Notes under the pieces: model-generated
What the model saw: only the letters and a program-made list of their open reading frames with translations
Told to the model about the DNA's origin: nothing
Database searches by the model: none
DNA from: an uncultured Azospirillum sp.
GTDB taxonomy: Bacteria > Pseudomonadota > Alphaproteobacteria > RF32 > CAG-239
Direction: 5' to 3'
Length of the DNA stretch: 64,000 nt
NCBI GenBank assembly: GCA_900539605.1
Contig: UQCS01000007.1
Coordinates: 1-64,000, forward strand
In this document: positions 52,214-60,639 of the stretch, one piece after another
How positions within the stretch are numbered: the first letter of the stretch is position 1
How the letters are laid out: each line of letters starts with the position of its first letter
Position numbers and translations under genes: made by a program

Positions 52214-53476
52214 TTATTTAATGCCGGATACTTGTTTTTTGATTGTACGGATAATTCTTGGCACCATGAAGACGATCGTTTCCGATTTGGGGCTGTTGAT
52301 GCCGAAAATCTGATTCGGAATACCGATGATTAAAAAGTTTTCGCCCAGTTTGCTGCGAATGCTGAATTGTGTAATCTGCCCTTCCGTTCCTTCAAGCGTG
52401 ATGTCGGAAAAAATTCGGTTTTGCGGCATTAATGACGATTTTGCCAGCAGCGAGATCTGTGCTTCGGGCGATTTGCGGGCAGCGCATTTTCCGATGTCGA
52501 AACGGGCCAGCCATAAGTTCGGAACAATAAATTTGCCTTCTGCCGCTTTGACAACTCGTGCCTGTCCGGCCAGAAAGTTCTGCAGCGTTTTGAAGTTGAG
52601 ATCGTCAGAAGTAGTCAAAACTCGGCCGATAACGCCGGTCTTGGCAGTTTTGATAGTTCCGAAATCGAAAGTGTTTAACAGTTTTTGCCATTCGATGTCA
52701 TTGTGACTGTTGTAAGGATAAATGGTAAAAATGCTGACATCATAAGCGATCAGAACCGGATTTTCTTCAAAATAGTCCAGCAAATCCTGAATTTTGGTTT
52801 TCAATTCAAAATCGCCGTCAAAAGTAATTGAGTAATCGGACCAGTCGGTGGTGATGTTGGTAATGCCGGACCCGCGCAAAACGTCCAACAAAGCCAGAAT
52901 AATCGGCCGTGATTTGGGAACGTAAAGAGTGAAGTTGGCTTTCCTGCTGATGGTCAACGTTTTGGTTTCGGCGTTGTAGCTGTAATAAATTTCGGCCGCA
53001 TCGGCAATCATTTTAATGACTTCGGACAGTTCTCCGCGCAAATTTTCGGCAGAAATACTGGTATAAGGAGCATCTTTGGCCACCAGGCGGATGTCGGCTT
53101 CTTTGGTCAGTTTCAACAGAGCTTTTTCGGCCGGCATTGTCTTAAAGGAAAAACCGGTTACCTCAAAACGCGGCAGCGGGTTATTGACACCGTTGCGCGA
53201 GAGGTTAAATGCCTTCATGTTATAGGGAAGAGCCGTGATCATTTCCTGAGTTTTCCAGTTGACATTGCAGCGCAGCGGCGTTTCAAGGTCAAGCGCACTG
53301 GCGCCTTTGGGCGTGCGGATCATATTGGGGTCTTGCAGGTTGATCACCGTGGCGGCGGAAGTCGGGTCTATTTCAACCGGTTCGGGCTCGGGCGCCGGCG
53401 TTTTACAGCCGGTAAGCATTCCGGCCAACACAACACAAACGGCGATTCTTTTGAGATTATAACAAGATTTAAACAT
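52214..53476 (-). CDS. Secretin-like lipoprotein
   Basis: 420 residues. The signal peptide ends LAGMLTGC (lipobox). Small alpha/beta modules resembling secretin N0/N1 domains follow (FEVTGFSFKTMPAEKALLKL; LRGELSEVIKMIADAAEIYY; KTKIQDLLDYFEENPVLIAY). A C-terminal part ends FLIIGIPNQIFG...TIVFMVPRII, which is like the last strands of a secretin barrel. The central barrel region is shorter and less canonical than in PilN, so pore formation is uncertain. It may be a second outer-membrane ring for the T4SS, or a specialised secretin partner. It is co-transcribed with 51471, 53516 and 54083. Confidence 0.7.
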   Translation of the reverse strand: MFKSCYNLKRIAVCVVLAGMLTGCKTPAPEPEPVEIDPTSAATVINLQDPNMIRTPKGASALDLETPLRCNVNWKTQEMITALPYNMKAFNLSRNGVNNPLPRFEVTGFSFKTMPAEKALLKLTKEADIRLVAKDAPYTSISAENLRGELSEVIKMIADAAEIYYSYNAETKTLTISRKANFTLYVPKSRPIILALLDVLRGSGITNITTDWSDYSITFDGDFELKTKIQDLLDYFEENPVLIAYDVSIFTIYPYNSHNDIEWQKLLNTFDFGTIKTAKTGVIGRVLTTSDDLNFKTLQNFLAGQARVVKAAEGKFIVPNLWLARFDIGKCAARKSPEAQISLLAKSSLMPQNRIFSDITLEGTEGQITQFSIRSKLGENFLIIGIPNQIFGINSPKSETIVFMVPRIIRTIKKQVSGIK

Positions 53477-53515
53477 TAGTCGGCTACTTTCCGTTTCAAA
53501 GAGTGATTGTTAATA

Positions 53516-54013
53516 TTATTTTTTGTCGTCTTCTGCGGGGAAATTCGGAGTGACGTTATTTTCCTGCATCAGCTTTTCCATCAGTTGTTCCATTCCCATC
53601 CCGGCACCGACGGTAGGATCGGCAGCTTTGTCGACGCCGCCCAACGCCTGTTTCATTTTTTCGACTTCGCGAGCGTCTTCCTTAATCATGTCGGGGGTGG
53701 AGTTGCTTTTCAGTTCGCTTTGATATTCGAGCAGCGTTTTTTTCAGACCGTTCACGCCGCCGGCGATTTTGCGTTCGACATACGGATAAAGTTCCTGATG
53801 TTGAAGAATATACTCTCCGGTTTCGTTGATTTCTTCCAACACGTCAAGAATGTAACCGAAAAACGGATAATCTTCAATGGCAAGGTTTCCTTTGCGGACA
53901 CAGCGGGCGGCAATGCGCGAAACCGTACGATCATAATAGTCTTTCAGCAAAATATAGTTGTCAATATACCACAAATCGGAATTATTGGGTCCGGTTGTTT
54001 TGTTTGCTTCCAT
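53516..54013 (-). CDS. Hypothetical soluble protein of the accessory operon
   Basis: 165 residues, not recognised, no signal peptide. The N-terminal half is helical and aromatic (DLWYIDNYILLKDYYDRTVS; DYPFFGYILDVLEEINETGE). The C-terminal half is charged and disordered, with methionine-rich GAGMGMEQLMEKLMQENNV. AAAGGGAGTGAG precedes the ATG. It lies 70 bases downstream of the large acidic coiled-coil gene. The absence of secretion signals suggests a cytosolic partner or chaperone of the large protein upstream. Confidence 0.7.
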   Translation of the reverse strand: MEANKTTGPNNSDLWYIDNYILLKDYYDRTVSRIAARCVRKGNLAIEDYPFFGYILDVLEEINETGEYILQHQELYPYVERKIAGGVNGLKKTLLEYQSELKSNSTPDMIKEDAREVEKMKQALGGVDKAADPTVGAGMGMEQLMEKLMQENNVTPNFPAEDDKK

Positions 54014-54082
54014 AATTTCTCACTCCCTTTGTGATAATTGTAGTGTGGCGTCTTTTTTTTGTAAATTGTTTTTTGTTTCAAT

Positions 54083-56440
54083 TTACCCGATAATATCATT
54101 ATTTTCAATATACGGATCGCGGAATTTTTCATCTTCCAGCCCAAGTAGGACAAATTGCGGCATTTCATTAAGAACAATTTCTGATTTTTCGGCGAATTCT
54201 ACCGGGGTTTCAACCGTTGTTACGGCAGGAGCGGGCGCCAGCTCGAGTTCGGTGGCCAAATTTTCTTCTTCGGTTACTTCTTCGTATTCCCATTCCCAGT
54301 CTTCGCCTTCTTCGCCTTCGGCGGCAGCATCGGCGGGAACCTCTTCGTATTCCCACTCCCAGTCTTCGCCTTCTTCGCCTTCGGCAACAGCATCGGCGGG
54401 AACTTCTTCGTATTCCCACTCCCAGTCTTCGCCTTCGCCGTCCGCGGTGCCGGCATTGTTATCATCCCATCCCCATTCCCCGGTAGCGTCGGCGGCTTGC
54501 GAAGCGGCGGCAGCATTTTCCGTTTGCGTCGTATAATCGGAAAAATCGTTGGCCGAAATATCGGATTGCTGAGACGCATTGCCAAATCCCCAACCCCAAT
54601 CGTCGTTCAAATCATTGTCTTTTATTTCGGTGGCAGGGGAAAAAGCTGTTGAAGCTGTCATCAGTTTAAGCAATGTTTCCGAAATTTGCGGTTTTGTTTT
54701 TTCAACTGCCGGTTGAGGCGTAATCTCCGGTTGGGGAGCATTTTCCGGTTTGGCCGGTTCTGATTTGATAGCAGTTGCGGTTGTTGCCGGTGACGATATC
54801 GGTTCAGGTTTGATTTCTGCCGGCGTCGGCGTCGAAGAAAGCTCTGGTTTGACCGCATTTTGAGACGGAGCGGAAGTCACCTTCTCGGCCGCCGGAGTCG
54901 GAACCGCTTTTTCCTGTTGATTGTTTTCGGTCGCCGGAGAGGTCTCCTGATCGCGATTTTTCTTCTTTTTCTTCTTTTTCTTTTTTTTCTGACTTTCTTC
55001 GTCGGTTTCTAAAACTGTTTCGCTGTTATCGCCTTCCGGAACGAAAGTTTGAGCCAGCGGTTGAAACGGCGCCGGATGATCTGTCACGCTTGACGGTGCG
55101 ATTGTTGTGTCGGTAACGCTCTGAACCGGCATAGTTGCAGCGGGAACCGTAATAACGGTCGGCTGAACGGCGGTGGCCTGCAATTGACTCAGAGCGGTAA
55201 TAATTGCCTGAGTCGATTGCCGCTGGCTTTCTCTTAAGGCTGATGAAATAAGTGCCGAAAATTCCTGGTTCTGAGCACGGGCAATGTCACGGAACAAATT
55301 GGCCTGCATCCGCATAATTTCTTCGACCTTGAGATTGTTTTGCGTCCCTTGGGACAACCCGGCGTCTTTCTTGAGGGTTTCCAACGTCTCTATGATGGTT
55401 TGGGCCGAATTTTTCTGGCTTTCTTTCAGCGCCATTGAAATAATGGAAGAAAACTCCTTGCCCTGAGCCTTAAGGGCTTGTTCGACCGATTCCATCGACG
55501 GTTGCCCTTTGGGAGACGTTGCGGCATAAGTAATCGGCGCTGGTCCCTTATTTTCGTTGATCTTTTTAAAAGAATCTATCAGAGCCTGAGTAGAAACCTT
55601 TTGGCTTTCTTTAATGGCCGTGGCAATGATGGAAGAAAGTTCTTCTTTTTGGCTCTTGGTGGTTTCTTTTAGGAAGGCCGACTGTGCTTTAACCAAATCG
55701 TCGACAATTCCCTTCATTTGCAATGCGGCTACGGCTTCGCCCGGATTGTCGCCGCTGCTGATAAATTTGATCTGATTGTTTTGTTCAATCAGTTTGGTAA
55801 GATTTTCTTGCAACTCCATAAACGACCGTGTGATGATTTTATTATCCTCCAGACGTTTTCTTTCGGAGTTTTCCATTGCTTCGGCTAGTGCTTGGGAAAT
55901 AATGTTGGTAAAAGATTCGTCGGCAATCAGTTTCATGGGACCGTCAAAACTGATGTTGGTGTTTTCGCCGCCGACATTGCCGCCTGAAACAGCAGTCGGC
56001 CGGTTGTTTTGCAGTTCGCGAATGATTTCGGCGTTGGATTGAGCCAGACTGCTGGCCAGGATGCGTGCGAAGTTGTCGCTGTTAATGATGCCTTCGCCGC
56101 TGCCGTTTGCAGAAATCTGCGCTTCGGAGAGAGCATCCTGCAAGATGTTGCTGTTGCCTTTCTTGTGGGTGTGGGCCAGCGGTTCCAACCCTTTGCTTTT
56201 TTGTTCCAGGTCTTCAAGATATTCCTGAAGCGGCGTGCCGCCGGGCAGGCTCTGGAAGATGTTTTTTACTTCCGGTGGCAGTTCCAGCAGCATTTTGTTG
56301 AAGGATTCTCGTCTTTCGTCGCTGAAGATGTGTAATTGGCGGAAAATATTTAAAAAACGTTGTGCGACAATGATTGGCAATTCATCACTGTCGTTTTTGC
56401 TCTGGCCAAAGCTGGCTGAACTGTTAATACCTTCTGCCAC
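54083..56440 (-). CDS. Large acidic coiled-coil protein, 785 residues
   Basis: Not recognised. It starts at GTG 56440 after AAGGGGGG. Residues 1-~450 are helical, with a thrice-repeated motif of the kind FSSIISMALKESQKNSAQTI (about 260-420). Proline/threonine-rich linkers follow, with a lysine block (QKKKKKKKKKKNRDQ) at about 480. An acidic, tryptophan-rich tail then carries three copies of a 21-residue unit (GEDWEWEYEEVPADA). There is no signal peptide and no membrane helix, so it is cytosolic unless exported by the T4SS. The long disordered acidic C-terminus could be a secretion signal or a docking site. It is the first gene of the accessory operon. Confidence 0.7.
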   Translation of the reverse strand: MAEGINSSASFGQSKNDSDELPIIVAQRFLNIFRQLHIFSDERRESFNKMLLELPPEVKNIFQSLPGGTPLQEYLEDLEQKSKGLEPLAHTHKKGNSNILQDALSEAQISANGSGEGIINSDNFARILASSLAQSNAEIIRELQNNRPTAVSGGNVGGENTNISFDGPMKLIADESFTNIISQALAEAMENSERKRLEDNKIITRSFMELQENLTKLIEQNNQIKFISSGDNPGEAVAALQMKGIVDDLVKAQSAFLKETTKSQKEELSSIIATAIKESQKVSTQALIDSFKKINENKGPAPITYAATSPKGQPSMESVEQALKAQGKEFSSIISMALKESQKNSAQTIIETLETLKKDAGLSQGTQNNLKVEEIMRMQANLFRDIARAQNQEFSALISSALRESQRQSTQAIITALSQLQATAVQPTVITVPAATMPVQSVTDTTIAPSSVTDHPAPFQPLAQTFVPEGDNSETVLETDEESQKKKKKKKKKKNRDQETSPATENNQQEKAVPTPAAEKVTSAPSQNAVKPELSSTPTPAEIKPEPISSPATTATAIKSEPAKPENAPQPEITPQPAVEKTKPQISETLLKLMTASTAFSPATEIKDNDLNDDWGWGFGNASQQSDISANDFSDYTTQTENAAAASQAADATGEWGWDDNNAGTADGEGEDWEWEYEEVPADAVAEGEEGEDWEWEYEEVPADAAAEGEEGEDWEWEYEEVTEEENLATELELAPAPAVTTVETPVEFAEKSEIVLNEMPQFVLLGLEDEKFRDPYIENNDIIG
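54281..54430 (-). repeat. 63-bp tandem repeats in the tail of the acidic coiled-coil gene
   Basis: Copies begin at 54281, 54344 and 54407 (the last partial) with a 63-bp period, encoding the 21-residue WEWEYEE unit. The first two copies are nearly identical at DNA level. Confidence 0.9.
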
Positions 56441-56519
56441 AGTCGTCCCCCCTTAGATTACAGGATATACTGATTACACCATAAAGTCAAATTCATAAAT
56501 GTCAATTAAAAGCAATATC

Positions 56520-56549
56520 GTAAAAAACCACGAAAACGTGGTTTTTTAC
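56520..56549. terminator. Terminator after the XRE/S24-like regulator
   Basis: A perfect 13-bp inverted repeat (GTAAAAAACCACG / CGTGGTTTTTTAC) with an AAAA loop, 13 bases beyond the regulator stop. It is symmetric, but plus-strand use is unlikely. Confidence 0.85.
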
Positions 56550-56561
56550 GATTGATGATAT

Positions 56562-57533
56562 TTATAAATAGATGGCCACAATTTTGTGGAGTTTACCGAG
56601 GTCGTTGTCATCCAGTTTGATTCTTTCGTCCGGGTTCCAGCGGATGCCATACAGCTTGCCGTTATCATCTTCGCGAATGCTGACGACCATTACTTCTTCG
56701 GGATCGACTTGATAGACGGCAATATCGCCGACGCTGACCACTTCTTGCGGATCAACCAGCAGAACCGAACGTGCCGGCAGCAGACTGCCGAGACGGCGGG
56801 TACACAGGTTTAGCCCGTAGGCTTCTTTCTTGCCGTTCAAAACGGCCGGACGACTGACCCATTTGATTTCTTTTTCGTTGTCGATAATCACATTGCCGTC
56901 TTTGCCGGGAACCCCGTAGACCGGAATTTTCTGACTGTCGCGGGGAGCGGTGTCAAATGCCGAAATGGCGCCGCGCGGGTTAGACAACAGTTTATATTTG
57001 GCGTCATTGCGCTGAATGATTTCTTCCAGCATACCTTTGCCGTCCAAATTTTTGATGGCGTCTTTCAACTCGTCGACCGTGTAGCCCAGCGATTTAGCAA
57101 TATTTTTCATTTCCTTGTCGGAAACTTCGCGTTGTCCCATTTCAATCCGGTGATAGACTGACAAAGTCATGTCCGAACTTTCGGCAACTTCAATCAAAGT
57201 CAGGTTTTTTTCGTTGCGGATCTGCCGCAACCCGGCGCCAAGCGTTTTCAGCCCAGCTTTTTCGTTGATTTTGTTTCTTCTTTCTTGTTCCCGCCGCCAG
57301 GAGAGAACGACGTCTTCTTGGGAATTTTGTTCATTGACGAACAGATCCTGCATCGGACAATCCAACAGTTCGGCTACCCGGACCAACTGTTCCTGATCAA
57401 TTCGGCGATAACCTTTTTCGATTTTGGAAATGGCCGAAAGGCTGACGCCGAGATGGTCGGCCAGCTCCTGCATGGAGCGTCCGCGTAATCTTCTGTACAT
57501 TCTTATCTGGTTGGGGAAAATAATTTCTTCCAT
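56562..57533 (-). CDS. Double XRE regulator with S24-like C-terminal domain
   Basis: 323 residues. Two helix-turn-helix domains are present: residues ~5-65 (SMQELADHLGVSLSAISKIE) and ~95-160 (TLIEVAESSDMTLSVYHRIE). A C-terminal domain (about 205-323) has the fold pattern of LexA/CI-type S24 peptidases: IPVYGVPGKDGNVII, VSVGDIAVYQVDPEEVMVVS, YGIRWNP. The usual catalytic serine motif (G.SM.P) is replaced by CTRRLGSLLPARS, so self-cleavage is doubtful and the domain may only sense or dimerise. The ATG at 57533 is behind AGGTGG; a GTG at 57542 is less well placed. An inverted repeat upstream is a candidate operator. Confidence 0.85.
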   Translation of the reverse strand: MEEIIFPNQIRMYRRLRGRSMQELADHLGVSLSAISKIEKGYRRIDQEQLVRVAELLDCPMQDLFVNEQNSQEDVVLSWRREQERRNKINEKAGLKTLGAGLRQIRNEKNLTLIEVAESSDMTLSVYHRIEMGQREVSDKEMKNIAKSLGYTVDELKDAIKNLDGKGMLEEIIQRNDAKYKLLSNPRGAISAFDTAPRDSQKIPVYGVPGKDGNVIIDNEKEIKWVSRPAVLNGKKEAYGLNLCTRRLGSLLPARSVLLVDPQEVVSVGDIAVYQVDPEEVMVVSIREDDNGKLYGIRWNPDERIKLDDNDLGKLHKIVAIYL

Positions 57534-57611
57534 AATTACCACCTTTGCATCTGTTACAAATCACTTTAAATTTTATGTAAATAATAATCTAACTTTACAA
57601 TTAATCAAGAA

Positions 57612-57643
57612 TTTTGCACAGAAGATGACAATTTTGTGCAAAA
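57612..57643. promoter_or_regulatory. Inverted repeat upstream of the XRE/S24-like gene
   Basis: TTTTGCACA (57612-57620) and TGTGCAAAA (57635-57643) form perfect 9-bp arms around a 14-base spacer, ~80 bases before the regulator start. It suits a dimeric repressor and overlaps the T-run of the adjacent terminator. Confidence 0.6.
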
Positions 57644-57674
57644 AAAACGGCAGAAAACTGATTTTCTGCCGTTT
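57638..57674 (-). terminator. Intrinsic terminator of the M23-VirB6 gene
   Basis: AAACGGCAGAAAA (57645-57657) and TTTTCTGCCGTTT (57662-57674), a perfect 13-bp stem with loop CTGA. On the minus strand it is followed by eight T. It lies ~25 bases after the stop. Confidence 0.9.
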
Positions 57675-57699
57675 GGGACTGTTTTTACCGGACAACAGG

Positions 57700-60630
57700 T
57701 TACCTAAACTCTTTGAACGTATAAGCTTTGTTGCCTTTTCGGCCGACTTGTTCCGCAAATTGCTTCATGGCGTCTTTGGAGAACATAATTTGATCTGCCG
57801 GAATGTTATCGGCAAGGTCTCCGTTCGAATACAAAGGTCGTCCGGAAATACCCGAATAGTGTTTGCTGAAGGCGTAGCGGTCTTGGGTAACCGTCACTTT
57901 GCTGCCGTCGGCTTCCGTCTTCTCTTCGATATAAGACTTTCTTTGGACAATGCCGTCAGTTGCAAAGCCCACGCCTTTACCGTCGGTGCCGATGGTTCTG
58001 AATTCGGACATCACACGTTCGTTGGCGCCGAAAGTCAGCGAGAACGAAGAACGGCTGCCGTCCATGTTAACCTGGTTGACCGTCCAGACTTCTTGTCCGT
58101 TCTCATCCGTCGATTTTTCAACTTGGCGACTTTCGAAGGAATTGTCCAAGCGGGCACCGCCGTAAGCCTCGCCCATGCGTTCGTTCATAACTGTCTGGAT
58201 AACCGTCAGTTGCTTGTCCTCTTCGCTTTGCATTGAATTTTGCATAAAGTCGTTGATAACCTGACGATTGATTGTTCCGTTATCTCTCATCGCATATTTC
58301 AGCAGTGCAGCATTGGTTTTGCTTTTTTCGCTAATTTGGGTTCCGCTGCGATCATATTTGCGGGTAACCGTTGCATAGGCGTCGGTTGACATTTCCGTGC
58401 GTTTGCCTTTGCGGCCTTCGATAACGACATTCATCCGTGTATTGCCGTTGGCATCGGTGCTGAAGCTGCGGTATTCTTTCTTTCCGCGGCGTCTTTGCCA
58501 AAAACTGGTTGTGTCGTACATCACATTACCGTCAGCATCTTTCATGACGTTGCCGTTTTCATCATAGGCTCTCGATCGTACCGGGTTATTCATGTTGAGG
58601 TTGCCGGGCAGGTTGTCACGATCTTGGGCTGCATTTTTCCACGAATTGATCTTAACCTGATGGTATTTCTCGGTAACTACGCGACCGACCGCAACTCCGG
58701 CGGTTTTAGCTCCTTTGGCAATCGGTTTGCCGATCGCCATCCCCGGACGTTTCAGGAACATTTCGTTGGCAAATGAACCGGTTCTGCCGCCGATGTCGCC
58801 GCTGTTCTGGAAGCTTATTCCGCTGGCGAAACCGTCGGCAAATTTTTTCATTTCGCCCAGTACGGCCCAGCCAAGCATACAGACGCAAGCCACTTTGACC
58901 ACTTCAACCATCCACCAGAACAGCTTGATCAAAATACCGACGTCGCTGGTAATGATCTCGCTCAGGGTATCGGCGGCAATTGAAGCGATGATGTAGATGA
59001 TCATTGACAGGAAAATGAAACTGAATATAGCGTTCAGGAATATTTCCCAGATCTTTTGCAGGTAGTTGGCGGTGATCTTAAAGGCGAAGGCGCCCAAAGC
59101 CGCCGGCAATAATGCGACTGCAATCGACAGCTTGAGAATGCAGTCCACCAGCAGGAACGGATAAATCAGCAGCAGCATCACCCCGCCGATGTAAAAGAGG
59201 ATGCTTGTGAGCAGATAGCCGAGATTCGGAAAAACATAGAATACCGCATTTTCCGAACTCCATGCCAGACACCAGCAAACTCGGCCGAGTGCCAGAATAT
59301 CGCTGATCTGATCTTGAATCGCTTTAATGGTACAGAGAATGCCGGTGCCCATTTCCGGTGACAAACCGCCTTGATCACTGCCGACTACCGACAGGTTGTC
59401 ATCTCCCAGTGAACAGGTATCGGAAATTTTACCCGCCAGCTGAGCCACTTTCAGCCCGGTGGAGAAAACCGGATCTACTGTATTTGACAAAATTTGGGGC
59501 AGTCCCGAATTGAGTAGAATAACCACGACCAAAACTCGGAAGGCCTGATTGAGCAGTGTCTTAATATAGATTCGGGGTTCCCTGATCTCCATCGTCGAAA
59601 CAAATTTGATGGTAATGAAAGAAAGCCATAGTGCAAAAGCAACCAAAACAACCGACACAACCGCCTTGGCCAAAGCGTCAAAAGCCTGTTTGGCCATAAC
59701 GCTGGCGGTATTAAACAGGATTTCAAACGGTTTGCAGAAGAAACATCCCCATTCCCGCTGGCTGTTGCGCACTTCTTCGTAAGGTGCACAGCTGTTTGAT
59801 CCTTTTAACGGCGTTTCGGAGTTATTGCTCTGAGCAATCGAAATAGCAGTTACCCCAGCTGCAGCATCAATCGGAGTTGAGCTGGAGGCAGCAAAAGTTG
59901 CATCTTTACATTTTGACAGTCCGCTTGAAGGAAGCGGCGTTTTGCAATTACAAACCCCCTGAATCTGATCGCACATCGGGTTAACCAGAGCATCACCAGG
60001 ACCGCGCAGTTCAAAGTGAAGGTGAGGGCGTCCGCAGGCGCCGCCGGTACCGCCGACATAGCCAATCAGTTGGCCTTTTTTGACTTTGACGCCGGGTCCC
60101 AAACCGGCGACCGGCTTGTTGGTCAGGTGCCCGTAGCGGGTGGTGTAAGTGCCGTCGCAGCCTTTATGTTCAATATAAATGACGTTTCCATAACCGCCAC
60201 CGCTGCTTTGGCAGACGCCGCGTGCCGGTTCGGGAGTTCCGAACGTGAATCTTTTGATGACACCGTCCATTGCCGCGGTTACCGCCGTTCCCATGCCGGC
60301 AGCGTAATCCATGCCGTTGTGGTTACGTTTGCGGCTCCATCCTTCGTTACGATAGCAAACGTCTTCAGGTATACGGGAGACGTTGGTCACCGGCATGGTA
60401 TCAATACAACTGCCGGCAGCTTTGTTTGAATTTTCTATACATTTGGGACTGATGTCATAGCGAGCTTTCCTCCCGTCCGGACAATCTGGTTGGACGTGTC
60501 CGCCGCTGTTTTTAACCGTGCAGGAACTGGCAGCCGGGGCATCAAAAGATACCAGGGCAGCAAATGCAAGCATCATCAGAAAGATAGTTCTTCTTATGCT
60601 TTTATCTTTATATGTCCGTGTCATAGTCAT
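57700..60630 (-). CDS. M23 peptidase fused to a VirB6-like membrane protein
   Basis: 976 residues. A signal peptide (IFLMMLAFAALVSFDAPA) comes first. Residues ~85-210 form an M23/LytM domain with NHNGMD (H104, D108) and RPHLHFEL (H203, H205), plus RYGHLT (H168), so all metal/catalytic residues are present. A cysteine-rich linker and then a VirB6/TrbL-type multi-helix region follow (about 280-620), with helices such as AVVSVVLVAFALWLSFITIK, YLLTSILFYIGGVMLLLIYP and VVKVACVCMLGWAVLG. The last ~350 residues are polar and soluble. M23 enzymes cut peptidoglycan cross-links, here probably to open a path for the channel. The start at 60630 is behind AGGTGGAAGC. Nine bases separate it from the upstream VirB6-like gene. 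Confidence 0.85.
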   Translation of the reverse strand: MTMTRTYKDKSIRRTIFLMMLAFAALVSFDAPAASSCTVKNSGGHVQPDCPDGRKARYDISPKCIENSNKAAGSCIDTMPVTNVSRIPEDVCYRNEGWSRKRNHNGMDYAAGMGTAVTAAMDGVIKRFTFGTPEPARGVCQSSGGGYGNVIYIEHKGCDGTYTTRYGHLTNKPVAGLGPGVKVKKGQLIGYVGGTGGACGRPHLHFELRGPGDALVNPMCDQIQGVCNCKTPLPSSGLSKCKDATFAASSSTPIDAAAGVTAISIAQSNNSETPLKGSNSCAPYEEVRNSQREWGCFFCKPFEILFNTASVMAKQAFDALAKAVVSVVLVAFALWLSFITIKFVSTMEIREPRIYIKTLLNQAFRVLVVVILLNSGLPQILSNTVDPVFSTGLKVAQLAGKISDTCSLGDDNLSVVGSDQGGLSPEMGTGILCTIKAIQDQISDILALGRVCWCLAWSSENAVFYVFPNLGYLLTSILFYIGGVMLLLIYPFLLVDCILKLSIAVALLPAALGAFAFKITANYLQKIWEIFLNAIFSFIFLSMIIYIIASIAADTLSEIITSDVGILIKLFWWMVEVVKVACVCMLGWAVLGEMKKFADGFASGISFQNSGDIGGRTGSFANEMFLKRPGMAIGKPIAKGAKTAGVAVGRVVTEKYHQVKINSWKNAAQDRDNLPGNLNMNNPVRSRAYDENGNVMKDADGNVMYDTTSFWQRRRGKKEYRSFSTDANGNTRMNVVIEGRKGKRTEMSTDAYATVTRKYDRSGTQISEKSKTNAALLKYAMRDNGTINRQVINDFMQNSMQSEEDKQLTVIQTVMNERMGEAYGGARLDNSFESRQVEKSTDENGQEVWTVNQVNMDGSRSSFSLTFGANERVMSEFRTIGTDGKGVGFATDGIVQRKSYIEEKTEADGSKVTVTQDRYAFSKHYSGISGRPLYSNGDLADNIPADQIMFSKDAMKQFAEQVGRKGNKAYTFKEFR

Positions 60631-60639
60631 TGCTTCCAC

